DNA of 64,000 nt from positions 372,001-436,000 of the forward strand of contig CAVPYZ010000001.1 of NCBI GenBank assembly GCA_963710165.1, read 5' to 3'. Below, piece after piece: positions 50,587 to 59,564 of this stretch. The translations under genes were made by a program, and so were the position numbers. This DNA is from JACKIP01 sp963710165. GTDB lineage: Bacteria > Pseudomonadota > Alphaproteobacteria > Micavibrionales > Micavibrionaceae. The notes under the pieces were generated by a model, which did not search any database, was not told where the DNA came from, and saw only the letters and a program-made list of their open reading frames with translations. Numbering within the stretch: the first letter of the stretch is position 1; the number at the start of each line of letters is the position of its first letter.

Positions 50587-51882
50587 TTATTTCAATCCCT
50601 GAAACTCTAACTGCCATTTCATATCCTCTTCTGTCAGGGGATAATCTTGTCCGCCTTTAGGATAAAGTAATTCTTTGGGAGACACTTTTCCAAGTTCCTG
50701 TTGAAGGCGCAATGCCAGACGAACGGACAAACCTGCTTTCCATGTAATTGCAATAATCGGCTTTGGCGCACGCAAGTTAAAAATTCGGTTGATGTCTTTT
50801 AATTTATACCCGCTCAACTTTGACAGTGCGGCAAAAACGAATTCCGTATCACGCATGGCAAGAGCGTCCGATATAACATCTTCATCCAGTATACCTTCTT
50901 TATATAATCGCTTTGCGCGTTTCTCAGGAGCTTCGTTTTCTCGCGATTGTTCGTCTGCGTAATCCATCCGTCTTTTAAAGGCGTTAGAAATATCTTGCAT
51001 CGTTTCATCGTCTATATCACTACGCTGAAACAGCATGTCCTTGACGGCTTCTTCGGCAAATCCTGCCAATTCTTTCGCCATGGTGCCCGGCAAATTTTTA
51101 TGACAGGCGAGGGGGTTTTGCCACTCTGGGAAATTCCTCGATTTTTCAATGATATCCTGAAGCAGCTCTTTTTGAATATCGGCGCCATCATTCTCAAGCA
51201 ATATCGTTCCGGCGGGAACGTGTTCGGTTTTTATAACGGCTTTAGAGACATCCGCACTGACTTTATCACGTCCTGCAATGGCTTCAATTGCCCAGCCTGC
51301 GGGGTGCTGGCTTAAAATATCCAGCATGTCATCATCGGAAAGCGCCGCGCAGAATTTCAGAATAGGGGCGGAAACTTCGCGCTCTATATCACGTGCAAGT
51401 TGACCTGCGATTTTAGGCGGCGTATGCGCATAATCTTTAAGCGAGCTTGAAAGCGCCTTACGTATTTTCAAAACTTCATCAAGAGCTAACGCGCCAAGCG
51501 CTTGTACGGCATAGGCATAAAGTTGGCTCTGTTTATTCTTGGATAAGCTAGGCAGTAATTTCAAAAGCCGTTCTGCAATCACGACCCGCACATCTTCATC
51601 GCTATCATGCGCCAAAATAGGGGAGGCATGAACGGGTGTAGATTTATTTTCAGCAACTGCCTTACGTACGCGGGGGTCAGGATCCTTATCCGCCAGATAA
51701 TATAAAATTTCCTGATGCGTTTTGGATGAACCGGCAAGCGTTATGCGTTTTTTCACATCTGCGGTCAGCGCAGTTTGCTTTTCCGCCGCATAGCGTTTCG
51801 GGTTACGCTTTTGCTTGCCCGATTGCTCATTTAATTTCTTAATAGATTTTTGGGGGAGTAGATTTTTGATTAAATCCTTCAT
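50587..51882 (-). CDS. DUF2336 (HEAT-like) protein
   Basis: This 431-residue all-helical protein of the alphaproteobacterial DUF2336 family has repeated helical pairs of the HEAT kind: LADKDPDPRVRKAVAENKST (about 63-82), LAHDSDEDVRVVIAERLLKL (about 89-108) and LALDEVLKIRKALSSSLKDY, then a Glu-rich C-terminal half. The function is unknown; HEAT-like folds bind proteins. A basic N-terminus (Lys/Arg-rich, about 1-45) may bind nucleic acid. Its start is 42 bases from the zapE stop on the same strand. Confidence 0.82.
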   Translation of the reverse strand: MKDLIKNLLPQKSIKKLNEQSGKQKRNPKRYAAEKQTALTADVKKRITLAGSSKTHQEILYYLADKDPDPRVRKAVAENKSTPVHASPILAHDSDEDVRVVIAERLLKLLPSLSKNKQSQLYAYAVQALGALALDEVLKIRKALSSSLKDYAHTPPKIAGQLARDIEREVSAPILKFCAALSDDDMLDILSQHPAGWAIEAIAGRDKVSADVSKAVIKTEHVPAGTILLENDGADIQKELLQDIIEKSRNFPEWQNPLACHKNLPGTMAKELAGFAEEAVKDMLFQRSDIDDETMQDISNAFKRRMDYADEQSRENEAPEKRAKRLYKEGILDEDVISDALAMRDTEFVFAALSKLSGYKLKDINRIFNLRAPKPIIAITWKAGLSVRLALRLQQELGKVSPKELLYPKGGQDYPLTEEDMKWQLEFQGLK

Positions 51883-51924
51883 GAAAGCAGTCTAGTCGAT
51901 CTGATTCAAAAAGTCGTTAATCTT

Positions 51925-52998
51925 TTAAGCGTCATCCGGTTTCGCCATTTCTTTCAGACGGCTCACAGTTCGTTCAAACTCAAACCCATGGTGCGTTCCA
52001 CGGTATAATTTTTCCGGTGAGGTATCTGCTGTGGCATAGAGATTGTTTTTTTGATCATATAAAATATCAATTAAGTTCATAAAACGCTTAGCTTCGTTGC
52101 GTCTGTCATACCCAAGCTTAGGAATATTTTCTATCAGAATATTTGGATAAGTTGTTGCAATTTTTAGATAATCCTCCGCGCCCAGGGGCTGTTCGCATAA
52201 TTCACTAAATAAAAAACGTGCCGTAGTATCGGTTGCGGCTTCGATCTCTATATCGCGCGCCTTAACCGATATTGTTTTTGCGGTCGGAACATCGCCGTCA
52301 ATCAATGTCAGAAAGACCCGATTCGCCCAGTTATGTGCAGGCTCTCCTAAGGGGGTAAAATATTTCTGGCTTAAGTCAACATCGGGTGATCGCTGGCGAT
52401 AGTCTGTATTGCTATCCAGATGAAGAACGCGCATATGTTTTTTGAGAAGAACTACAAATGGCTCAAAACGATCACGTTGCAGCCCGCCTTTATATAACTC
52501 GCTCGGCGGGCGGTTGCTGGTTGTCACAATCACCATACCGTTCTCGAATAGGGCACCAAATAGTCGTCCCAGTATCATGGCATCTGCAACATCGGTCACA
52601 TGAAATTCGTCAAAACACAGCACATGACAATCTTTGGCTAGATGCGCAGCATATTTTGGCAGTATATTATCCATTTTTTTACCGCGTTCTTCATGCAGAA
52701 AATTATGTGTTTCAATCATAAATTCGTGAAAATGGCAGCGGCGCTTAGGAATAAAATCAGGTAAGCGGTCATAAAACAAATCCATCAACATGGATTTTCC
52801 GCGCCCAACACCGCCATAAATATAGAGTCCGCGCAAAGCTTTTGGCTTCTGAAAAAATGACCACAGCCCTCTAGATGAGGCAGGATGACTTATAATTTCT
52901 TCGTATAAATGCTGAAGTGCATCCACGACACGCGCTTGCGCGGCGTCTGGATTAAGGTCATTCCTCTGTAGGAGTTTCTGGTAAGTCTTTTGAACCAT
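51925..52998 (-). CDS. zapE: Cell division ATPase ZapE (AFG1 family)
   Basis: This 357-residue AFG1-like ATPase has Walker A YIYGGVGRGKSMLMDLFYD (about 57-75), FHEFMIETHNFLHEERGKK, Walker B VLCFDEFHVTDVADAM and the sensor VTTSNRPPSELYKGGLQR, with the C-terminal FMNLIDILYDQKNNL. ZapE interacts with FtsZ in E. coli, and relatives assist mitochondrial protein quality. Its start lies inside the tatC 3' end (41-base overlap), so it is coupled to the Tat genes; this linkage is not part of the usual scpAB-tatABC-serS order. Confidence 0.94.
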   Translation of the reverse strand: MVQKTYQKLLQRNDLNPDAAQARVVDALQHLYEEIISHPASSRGLWSFFQKPKALRGLYIYGGVGRGKSMLMDLFYDRLPDFIPKRRCHFHEFMIETHNFLHEERGKKMDNILPKYAAHLAKDCHVLCFDEFHVTDVADAMILGRLFGALFENGMVIVTTSNRPPSELYKGGLQRDRFEPFVVLLKKHMRVLHLDSNTDYRQRSPDVDLSQKYFTPLGEPAHNWANRVFLTLIDGDVPTAKTISVKARDIEIEAATDTTARFLFSELCEQPLGAEDYLKIATTYPNILIENIPKLGYDRRNEAKRFMNLIDILYDQKNNLYATADTSPEKLYRGTHHGFEFERTVSRLKEMAKPDDA

Positions 52999-53737
52999 CT
53001 TTATTCATTATCCTAACCAATATAATTGAAATTTCATAGAGAACCATCACAGGCAGCGTTAAAAGAACTTGTGAAATAATATCAGGCGGAGTTAAGAATG
53101 CCGCCACAAGCAAGGTGCAAATAATCATATACTTGCGCTTTGATGCCAGCCAGTCGGCTGTAACAAGCCCGACCTTACCAAGCAATGTTAAGAGCACAGG
53201 TAATTGAAAGCAAAGTCCGAAAGCAAAGATCAGCGTCATAACCAAATCCAGATATTCACTAACGCGTGCCTCCAGTTGAATAGGAAGTGTTGTTTCTCCG
53301 CTATTAGTCTGAAAACTTAGAAAAAACGACCAAGCCAATGGCATGACAAGATAATAAACCAGCGCACCCCCCAAAAAGAAAAGGATCGGGGTCGCAACCA
53401 AAAACGGTAGAAACGCTTTTTTCTCATTCTTATAAAGGCCGGGGGCAAGAAAGAGCCAAATTTGTGTAAGCAATATCGGCGCGGTCAAAAATATTCCTGC
53501 AAAAAACGCGACTTTTATATAAGTAAAAAATGCCTCGGTAAGTCCTGTATAAATCAAACGCTGGCTAGATTCCTCCCCCATCGCAATCGCAAGTGGGTTA
53601 ACCAAAAACCCGTAAATCTGTTCGACAAAAATGTAACAAATCCCTGTTCCCGCAAACATCGCCACAAATGACCAAAGCAGCCTTTTGCGAAGTTCAACCA
53701 GATGCGAAAGAAGATGTTCTGTTGGGTTTGTATCCAT
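52958..53737 (-). CDS. tatC: Sec-independent protein translocase TatC
   Basis: This 259-residue protein has six membrane helices. TatC is the receptor for twin-arginine signal peptides. The N-terminal LLSHLVELRKRLLWSF carries the conserved Glu and Arg of the signal-peptide site, FAPGLYKNEKKAFLPF-like LFLAPGLYKNEKKAF follows, and the C-terminal helices include the AFGLCFQLPVLL and LTPPDIISQVLL segments. Its ATG shares one base with the tatB stop (TAATG), indicating translational coupling. Length is normal. Confidence 0.97.
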   Translation of the reverse strand: MDTNPTEHLLSHLVELRKRLLWSFVAMFAGTGICYIFVEQIYGFLVNPLAIAMGEESSQRLIYTGLTEAFFTYIKVAFFAGIFLTAPILLTQIWLFLAPGLYKNEKKAFLPFLVATPILFFLGGALVYYLVMPLAWSFFLSFQTNSGETTLPIQLEARVSEYLDLVMTLIFAFGLCFQLPVLLTLLGKVGLVTADWLASKRKYMIICTLLVAAFLTPPDIISQVLLTLPVMVLYEISIILVRIMNKDGSKDLPETPTEE

Positions 53738-54066
53738 TATTTTTTCTCGACAACATCAACATTTGTTTCTATTTTCTCAGACTTTTTAAGAGGCAACATC
53801 TCGGCCTCTTCGTCTAGCTCCCTTTCATCAAGAATGGTGGAGGGGCTACTATTGTCTAAAGGATCAACCGAAAAATGACGGATTTCATTCAGATTATTAT
53901 CATCCATAAATTTATCGAATTGTGAGGTCATGGAATAACGAATATATTGCAACCGTCGCACACCTTGCCCCAATGATTTCAATAAGCCGGGAATGTCTTT
54001 GGGGCCGATCAGAAAGATACCTGCGGCGACCACTATAAACAGCTCGGCGAAAGAAAAATCAAACAT
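53737..54066 (-). CDS. tatB: Sec-independent protein translocase TatB
   Basis: This 109-residue protein has a short N-terminal membrane helix with the family start MFDFSFAELFIVVAAGIFLIG followed by the hinge Pro in GPKDIPGLLKSLGQ. An amphipathic helix and an acidic tail follow. TatB forms the substrate-binding complex with TatC. It lies 6 bases after tatA and overlaps tatC by one base. Confidence 0.94.
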   Translation of the reverse strand: MFDFSFAELFIVVAAGIFLIGPKDIPGLLKSLGQGVRRLQYIRYSMTSQFDKFMDDNNLNEIRHFSVDPLDNSSPSTILDERELDEEAEMLPLKKSEKIETNVDVVEKK

Positions 54067-54072
54067 GGTGGT

Positions 54073-54261
54073 TTAATCGTCTTTTTTCTTTGGATTGCCG
54101 ATTTCCTTCGGCTCTTTTGCTTTATCTTCTTCGCTCAATCCGTCTTTAAAGCTGCGGATGCCTTTTGCCAGATCGCCCATAATACGGGGGAGGCGGCCCG
54201 CGCCGAATAGCAGGAAGATTGCAATTACAATAATTAATATTTGCCAGATACTTGGGGACAT
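54073..54261 (-). CDS. tatA: Sec-independent protein translocase TatA
   Basis: This 62-residue TatA has the helix SIWQILIIVIAIFLLFGAGR (hinge FGAGRLP), then the amphipathic helix GDLAKGIRSFKDGLSEEDK and a charged tail. TatA oligomers form the translocation path. It starts 3 bases after scpB, as in many alphaproteobacteria. Confidence 0.95.
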   Translation of the reverse strand: MSPSIWQILIIVIAIFLLFGAGRLPRIMGDLAKGIRSFKDGLSEEDKAKEPKEIGNPKKKDD

Positions 54262-54264
54262 TTG

Positions 54265-54861
54265 TTAAACCTCTTCCTCTTCTAATTCATCGTCAGTGTC
54301 GTCATCTTTGCTAAACAGGTCGGGAACGGTATCAATGGCCGGACGTCGATCAAGCAAACCCGACGCTTTCATTTCATCCAACCCCGGTAAATCCATTGTA
54401 CTCTCTAAACCAAAATGATCAAGAAAAGCATTCGTTGTAATCCATGTTAATGGTTTACCAATCGTCTCGCGACGCTTTCCGGGTTTGATCCACTCACATT
54501 CCATCAACACGTCCAATGTACCTTTACTGGTTGCAACACCACGAATATTCTCAATTTCCGCGCGCGTGACTGGTTGATGATACGCTATAATCGACAAGGT
54601 TTCCGTTGCTGCCTTTGATAATTTGCGAACTTCACTCTTTTCTAGAGCCAGTTCATCCGCCAGATCGGCAGATGTGCGAAACGCCCAATGATTATTAAAT
54701 TCTGTTAAATGAATACCGCGCTCTTCATAGTCTTTTTGCAATGCCATTAGAAGTCCGCCAACATCTGCATCCTCGGGCATACGCTCATGCAATTGCTGCG
54801 GTGTCAGAGGTTCTGTTGCAGCAAAAAGTAGGGCTTCGAGAAGGTTTTTATGATTAATCAT
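54265..54861 (-). CDS. scpB: Segregation and condensation protein B
   Basis: This 198-residue ScpB is the winged-helix partner of ScpA and SMC in the bacterial condensin. LLEALLFAATEPLTPQQLHE, LSKAATETLSIIAYHQPVTR and AEIENIRGVATSKGTLDVLM are the family segments, followed by TTNAFLDHFGLESTMDLPGL. The acidic C-terminal tail (about 180-198) is unstructured. It overlaps the end of scpA by 8 bases. No smc gene is in the window. Confidence 0.95.
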   Translation of the reverse strand: MINHKNLLEALLFAATEPLTPQQLHERMPEDADVGGLLMALQKDYEERGIHLTEFNNHWAFRTSADLADELALEKSEVRKLSKAATETLSIIAYHQPVTRAEIENIRGVATSKGTLDVLMECEWIKPGKRRETIGKPLTWITTNAFLDHFGLESTMDLPGLDEMKASGLLDRRPAIDTVPDLFSKDDDTDDELEEEEV

Positions 54862-55660
54862 TCAGCCCTCTTACATAAATTGGCTTAAATAGTCCTTCTT
54901 GTCTGATTTCCAGTTTACCCTGCTTTGCAAGTTCTAGTCCCGCTGTGAACGTTGAGGCAACGGCGCTTTTGCCATAGAGTTTATTTTGAATACCTTCGGG
55001 AATAAATGATTCGAGTGTTGCCCAAACACTTTTCATGCCGGATTTGGGAAGGCGTCCCAGCATTTTTGTCATGCGTGACAAGGCATTATCCATCGACATT
55101 AAGTGGAAAACGGGCAGGTCATAATTCTGGCTGTCTTTACGGAATTTGATTTCTCCGTACCCCTTTAACAAATCTATTAATGACACATCGTAAGTCATTG
55201 ATGTTTTGGTGGTAAGCCCTTCTGCCATTCCGTGTGAAAAAACACTCTCGCCAAGCTGGGGGCGTTGGAAAAGAGCATCTCCTGCATCTTGCATCGCTTC
55301 CAAACGCCGCAATTGAAATTGCAATGCTTCTGCCATATCTTCGGCACTGGCTTCTTCCAATGTGTTTTCCTGTGGTAACAACATACGGGATTTTAAATAG
55401 GCAAGCCACGCCGCCATAACCAGATATTCTGCGGCCAATTCCAGATTATGTTCTTTGGCACGTTCAATAAAAATCAAATATTGTCTGGCAAGTTGCAAAA
55501 TCGATATTTGCATCAAATCCACTTTTTGTTTGCGTGCCAAATCCAAAAGAACATCAATAGGCCCATCATAGCCATCTAGACTAAGAAGAAGGGCGTCTGC
55601 CTGTTCTATATCCTGCGCATTACTTTCTGCACGGGGAGGGTCTTCCACAAATTCGGACAT
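54854..55660 (-). CDS. scpA: Segregation and condensation protein A
   Basis: This 268-residue ScpA is the kleisin of bacterial condensin. It bridges SMC heads. The N-terminal YDGPIDVLLDLARKQKVDLM and YLVMAAWLAYLKSRMLLPQE are family hallmarks; the C-terminal winged-helix (about 215-262, AVASTFTAGLELAKQGKLEI) binds the SMC head. It heads a minus-strand run scpA-scpB-tatA-tatB-tatC-zapE. In most alphaproteobacteria nagZ lies directly upstream; here it is about 7 kb away. Confidence 0.95.
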   Translation of the reverse strand: MSEFVEDPPRAESNAQDIEQADALLLSLDGYDGPIDVLLDLARKQKVDLMQISILQLARQYLIFIERAKEHNLELAAEYLVMAAWLAYLKSRMLLPQENTLEEASAEDMAEALQFQLRRLEAMQDAGDALFQRPQLGESVFSHGMAEGLTTKTSMTYDVSLIDLLKGYGEIKFRKDSQNYDLPVFHLMSMDNALSRMTKMLGRLPKSGMKSVWATLESFIPEGIQNKLYGKSAVASTFTAGLELAKQGKLEIRQEGLFKPIYVRGLND

Positions 55661-55761
55661 AATTCCTGCTTAGCATGGATAAAGTAAGAAGATAAAGTCA
55701 TAACGTTGCGTTATATAGCTTTATACATAGGTTTTTGGTTGATCTGAAATGATCCGCTATT

Positions 55762-56703
55762 TCAGCCTTGTGTAATTTGAAGAAAAACATCTTCCAGATC
55801 GGATTCATCAGTTGTAATATCGACAATACCAAATCCTTCTTTTTGGATCAGCTCAATCATTTCCCCGACACTTGTATCTTCTGGGCTATAAAGAATTTTT
55901 AAGCCGCGTTTTCCCGTAAGATGGGCGCCAATTTTTTCAAGGGATTTGGGGAGGTCTTCAACTGCTTTATCAACACGAAATGTAATTTCCTTATTATTGA
56001 TGCGCCCGAGTAGCGTCTCGGTTTCTTCACATGCAACAACCTCGCCATGATTGATAATGGCAATTTTTTCACACAATTCTTGCGCTTCTTCTAGGTAATG
56101 CGTGGTAAGAAGGATCGTCACGCCCTGACGGTTTAGCTCTTTGACATTTTTCCAAAGCTGACGGCGCAGTTCAATATCAACACCCGCTGTCGGCTCATCT
56201 AACACCAGAATAGGCGGCATGTGCACCATGGCTTTTGCGACCATCAACCGGCGCTTCATACCGCCGGAGAGGGAGCGCATGTGCGAATTTGCCTTGTCGC
56301 TCAACCCGACCATCTCCAAAATTTCTTTCGTGCGACGGTCTTTCTTTGCAATGCCATAGAATCCTGCTTGGATATCGAGCGCTTTATAAGGTGTAAAGAA
56401 CGGATCCATAACAATTTCTTGGGGAACGATGCCAATATTTGCCCGCGATTGGCGCGCATTTTCGTCAATATCTGTGCCCCAAATATTGACGGAGCCGGAA
56501 GATTTCATCACCAGACCCGCCATAATATTGATCAGCGTCGATTTTCCCGCTCCGTTTGGACCAAGCAAAGCAAACATAGAACCGCGTGGGATGGATAAAG
56601 AGACGCCTTTTAACGCTTCTTTTTCAGGGCTCTTTCCCGAAGTAGCATAGGTTTTCTTTAAGTTTTTAATTTCAATCGCATTATCCGGATAGTCTTCAGT
56701 CAT
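55762..56703 (-). CDS. ABC transporter ATP-binding protein
   Basis: This 313-residue ABC ATPase has Walker A LLGPNGAGKSTLINIMAGL, signature LSGGMKRRLMVAKAMVH, Walker B ILVLDEPTAGVD and the switch His in LLTTHYLEEAQEL. It resembles the CcmA/YadG group of export ATPases (ABC-2 type). The permease is not adjacent, so its partner lies elsewhere. The C-terminal domain (about 220-310) is typical of the group. Likely exports a lipid or polysaccharide-like substrate; nothing in the sequence says which. Confidence 0.92.
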   Translation of the reverse strand: MTEDYPDNAIEIKNLKKTYATSGKSPEKEALKGVSLSIPRGSMFALLGPNGAGKSTLINIMAGLVMKSSGSVNIWGTDIDENARQSRANIGIVPQEIVMDPFFTPYKALDIQAGFYGIAKKDRRTKEILEMVGLSDKANSHMRSLSGGMKRRLMVAKAMVHMPPILVLDEPTAGVDIELRRQLWKNVKELNRQGVTILLTTHYLEEAQELCEKIAIINHGEVVACEETETLLGRINNKEITFRVDKAVEDLPKSLEKIGAHLTGKRGLKILYSPEDTSVGEMIELIQKEGFGIVDITTDESDLEDVFLQITQG

Positions 56704-56730
56704 ATATTTTCAATCAGTTAAAAGGCATTA

Positions 56731-56761
56731 AAAAAGGCGAGATGTAATATATCCCGCCTTT
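56731..56761 (-). terminator. Intrinsic terminator after the YegP-like gene
   Basis: Arms AAAGGCG (56733-56739) and CGCCTTT (56755-56761) pair, with inner GAT/ATC pairing across a one-base bulge on each side. On the minus strand the stem is followed by a T run (complement of the A run ending at 56735). It ends transcripts of the small gene at 56787 before the ABC gene start. Confidence 0.7.
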
Positions 56762-56786
56762 CAAATAAGAAAAGTAAAAAGATTTA

Positions 56787-56975
56787 CTATGCCGCTTCTT
56801 CTTCAGTCTCAGCTGCAGGAGCGTTTTCTTTAACTGATTCTATACCGTTCTCACATGCGGATTTTGTCGTGTACATCTCTGATGATGCAATGACTTGTCC
56901 GTTTTTAGCTGTAAGATTGAAGTAAAACTGCCCATTCTTTGCTTGTTTGATCAAAATTTTTGGGTGTGATGCCAT
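56787..56975 (-). CDS. YegP/DUF1508 family small protein
   Basis: This 62-residue protein is a single DUF1508 unit: ILIKQAKNGQFYFNLTAKNGQVIASSE (residues about 6-32, split here by family alignment), followed by YTTKSACENGIESVKENAP and an acidic Ala/Glu tail. Larger YegP proteins have two units. The fold is a small beta-beta-beta-alpha domain of unknown role. It has its own terminator downstream, so it is probably transcribed alone and may be well expressed. Confidence 0.86.
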   Translation of the reverse strand: MASHPKILIKQAKNGQFYFNLTAKNGQVIASSEMYTTKSACENGIESVKENAPAAETEEEAA

Positions 56976-57065
56976 GTTGATATTTCCTCGATAGCTCTTA
57001 AAATTAAAGTTTATAACTCGATTTTCCAGAAAATTTATAGTGGTGTCAAGGGAAACTGCCGCTTT

Positions 57066-57992
57066 CTATAAATTTCGCATATGCCATTGTGCTTCTGATC
57101 CCAGATATTCAATAATACCATCACCGTGAAGCCAGTCTTTAGCTGCTTTATCTTCGTTTAAATAGGCAGTCCAGAAAGCAAGGCTGACACGCTGAATTAT
57201 TTTTTCATGCTCTTCCCGTTTGGAATTATCTTTTAATCCGCCGCGTGACCCTGCAAAAACCATATGGTCGCCGTCTTCCAAAACCAGTAAGTGTTGATCA
57301 GGACCATTAGCGCTTTCAAATATAGGCAGTCGCGTTGTGTAATCTTTATTAGAAACAGGCGAAGAGTCTTCCGTCCCTGTCATATATAACATGGGAATCG
57401 CAATTGGCCCGTAAATACGTTCTGGCGGTTCTGTCTGGTTGTAAGTCGGGCCAAGAGAGTAGGGCAGGCCGCATTTAAAGCGTTCGTCGCGCATGGAGTA
57501 AAGCCGTTTACCTTTCCCCAGTGTATGACCAGCCATAATTTGCGTTGTCACCGCTCCAAATGAATGTCCCGACATTCCTACCCTATCAAAATCAATGAAC
57601 TTATAGGGTTCTTCGTCCGCTGATGCGCGTTTTTGTAATTCGTCCAGCACAAATGACGGATCTTTAAATCGCTCCATCGAAACATGGCGGGTAATTTTAT
57701 GCGCACGAATGACGTCCCACGGATGACCCGGCTTACCTTCCCATATACTGGTATCAGTTCCAATATGGGTCATGTGAACCACTATGAACCCTTGCGCTGC
57801 AATAAAACGTCCTAAGAAAGCCGCGCCGTCTCGTCCACCGCCTAGTCCGTGGCTCCAAAAGATACAGGGTAATTTTTCATCGCCTGTGTTTGGAACATAT
57901 ATTTTAACAGGAACTTTGCGCCCTCGCTTATCATCGTAAAAGTCTTCACGCAGAATCTTTACTTTATAAGGCGCGTCTTTCATAAAAATCAT
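57066..57992 (-). CDS. Alpha/beta hydrolase (dienelactone/PAF-acetylhydrolase-like)
   Basis: This 308-residue alpha/beta hydrolase has the oxyanion segment IFWSHGLGGGRDGAAFLGRF, nucleophile in MSGHSFGAVTTQ, acid in MTGTEDSSP and His in LEDGDHMVFAG. It has no signal peptide. The layout resembles PAF-acetylhydrolase-like and predicted dienelactone hydrolase families; substrate unknown. It lies 8 bases after the sspB stop on the same strand. The first Met could instead be at 57983 (MKDAPYKV). Confidence 0.86.
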   Translation of the reverse strand: MIFMKDAPYKVKILREDFYDDKRGRKVPVKIYVPNTGDEKLPCIFWSHGLGGGRDGAAFLGRFIAAQGFIVVHMTHIGTDTSIWEGKPGHPWDVIRAHKITRHVSMERFKDPSFVLDELQKRASADEEPYKFIDFDRVGMSGHSFGAVTTQIMAGHTLGKGKRLYSMRDERFKCGLPYSLGPTYNQTEPPERIYGPIAIPMLYMTGTEDSSPVSNKDYTTRLPIFESANGPDQHLLVLEDGDHMVFAGSRGGLKDNSKREEHEKIIQRVSLAFWTAYLNEDKAAKDWLHGDGIIEYLGSEAQWHMRNL

Positions 57993-58000
57993 GGGTCGGA

Positions 58001-58552
58001 TTACTTCTTACGAAACTGATCCAAAGAAATAACTTGCCCACCATTACTATCGTCGCCGTCTTTTTTCTTCTTGGAGGATTTTTTCTTTTTGCTCGATTTC
58101 TTACCGCCGCCTGATCCATCAGGATCATCGCCGTCTTCATCTTCAAGTTCGTCTAGTGCATCCAGCAAACTTTCATTTAAATCATCTGTTACCGGCTGAA
58201 ACTGTAGGGCGAAATTAACGGACGGATCTGCAAAAATACTGATCGCCGCAAGCGGAATGGTTAAAAGCTCCGGTATGTTATTAAAGGATAGCTTGACCTG
58301 AAAAATTTCGTCATCAACAAACAGGTCATAGAATTGATATTGTAAGACAATCGTCATTTCACCCGGATAGCGTTCTTTAAGGTAATCCGGAATATTAACA
58401 CCCGGATACTCTGTTAAAAACGTAATATAGAAGTGGTGGTCACCGGGAAGCCCGCCATCCTCTATAACGTTTTCCACGGCTTTTTTAACCACACCGCGAA
58501 GGGCATTTTCCACCATTTTGTCATAACGTAGCATGTCTGTTGAGTCGCTCAT
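58001..58552 (-). CDS. sspB: ClpXP adaptor SspB, alpha type
   Basis: This protein of about 183 residues tethers ssrA-tagged proteins to ClpXP for degradation. The substrate-binding core (about 5-120) has DHHFYITFLTEYPGV, SFNNIPELLTIPLAAISIF and DPSVNFALQF. An acidic and then Lys/Ser-rich linker follows (about 130-170). The C-terminal GGQVISLDQFRKK is the short peptide that docks on ClpX. I start it at 58552 (MSDSTDML); upstream in-frame Met to 58588 lacks family sequence. Confidence 0.92.
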   Translation of the reverse strand: MSDSTDMLRYDKMVENALRGVVKKAVENVIEDGGLPGDHHFYITFLTEYPGVNIPDYLKERYPGEMTIVLQYQFYDLFVDDEIFQVKLSFNNIPELLTIPLAAISIFADPSVNFALQFQPVTDDLNESLLDALDELEDEDGDDPDGSGGGKKSSKKKKSSKKKKDGDDSNGGQVISLDQFRKK

Positions 58553-58657
58553 AAATATCAACGTGACAGGCGGCATGTGAAAAATCAAGATACTTTATCG
58601 TATGATTTGCAAGATATCGCACTTGACCATTAATTTTGATCGTTACATAGTGTGGCT

Positions 58658-59248
58658 ATGAATAAACAAACACTGATCGCACTCTCTTTCCTCATTCTTA
58701 TCGGCGCTGGCGCGCTTTGGTTTGCAACATCATCCAAAGACACAACTGCCGGACAGGCGGTGGCCGCCGAGACCGATGCAACGGCAAAGGTTGCAGATAA
58801 TGCAGAAGCCAACCCCGCAACCAGCAATCCATGGTCAATACGGTGTAACCAGATTGCCAAGCCGGAGAGCGAAGAAACAACTGAGTTTTGCCAAATTGCA
58901 CAACGCCTGAATGAACAGGAAAGCGGCAAACGATTCGCAGAGTTTCTAATCGGTTATCCAGCCGAAACAAAAGGCGAGGCACGCGGCATTGTCATTTTAC
59001 CTTTGGGTGTTTTATTAAGCCCGGGCGTAAAAATGCAGATTGATGACGGCAAAATGTACCAGTTTGATTACCGCTATTGCACAGATATTGGCTGTGTCTC
59101 CGTTATCAAGCTGACCAATGAAACGATCGAGGAAATGAAACAGGGGAATAAAGCCGCCATACAGTTTGTGAGCGCTAAGGGCCTTCAGATAAATCTGCCA
59201 ATCACGCTCAGCGGCTTTACAAAAGCCATAACAGACCTTCCAAAATAA
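58658..59248 (+). CDS. Invasion-associated locus B (IalB) family protein
   Basis: This protein of about 196 residues has an N-terminal membrane helix/signal (about 6-24, LIALSFLILIGAGALWFAT), an Ala/Thr/Asp-rich linker and an IalB domain (about 58-190): WSIRCNQ, CQIAQRLNEQESGKR, GIVILPLGVLLSPGVKMQID, YRYCTDIGCVSVIKL with its Cys pair and FVSAKGLQINLPITLSGF. IalB was named in Bartonella for erythrocyte invasion, but the family is common in free-living alphaproteobacteria and sits in the periplasm. The GTG at 58652 is an alternative start. It is divergent from sspB. Confidence 0.88.
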   Translation: MNKQTLIALSFLILIGAGALWFATSSKDTTAGQAVAAETDATAKVADNAEANPATSNPWSIRCNQIAKPESEETTEFCQIAQRLNEQESGKRFAEFLIGYPAETKGEARGIVILPLGVLLSPGVKMQIDDGKMYQFDYRYCTDIGCVSVIKLTNETIEEMKQGNKAAIQFVSAKGLQINLPITLSGFTKAITDLPK

Positions 59249-59564
59249 ATTTGATAAATTCATTTAGCGATAGAATCAATTTTAATAAAATTTTAAATAC
59301 TTTCGGTAATGATGCCCCTCGTTGGGGTGTTTCCGATATTAATTCAGTTACCAATCTGGATTGAAACTCACAAAAGAAGGTGATGCAAATATGCAACATG
59401 AATATAAAAAAGATGATTTATTTAATTGCAGCACTTGGCAGATGCCTATAACAAAGGTAACTTTTCATCAACGATAATTACGAATTGGGTCTTATGGATT
59501 CACATATAAGATTAACTTTTAAACTTTTAACTAACTAACGTTCGATAATAAGGAGAATACAATT
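59249..59564. other. Intergenic region before the autotransporter gene
   Basis: This is an AT-rich 316-base gap. A weak CCCC-TCGTT-GGGG hairpin (59315-59327), followed by a short T-rich stretch, may end the ialB transcript. The last 60 bases hold an AT-rich stretch (promoter likely) and a strong AAGGAG site before the ATG at 59565. No further gene is supported. Confidence 0.5.

Noticed and set aside
59312..59386. 24-codon ORF MMPLVGVFPILIQLPIWI... before the autotransporter, faintly like a YidC segment
   Set aside because: It has no ribosome site, lies over a weak hairpin, and the likeness is a short hydrophobic stretch. Probably chance.
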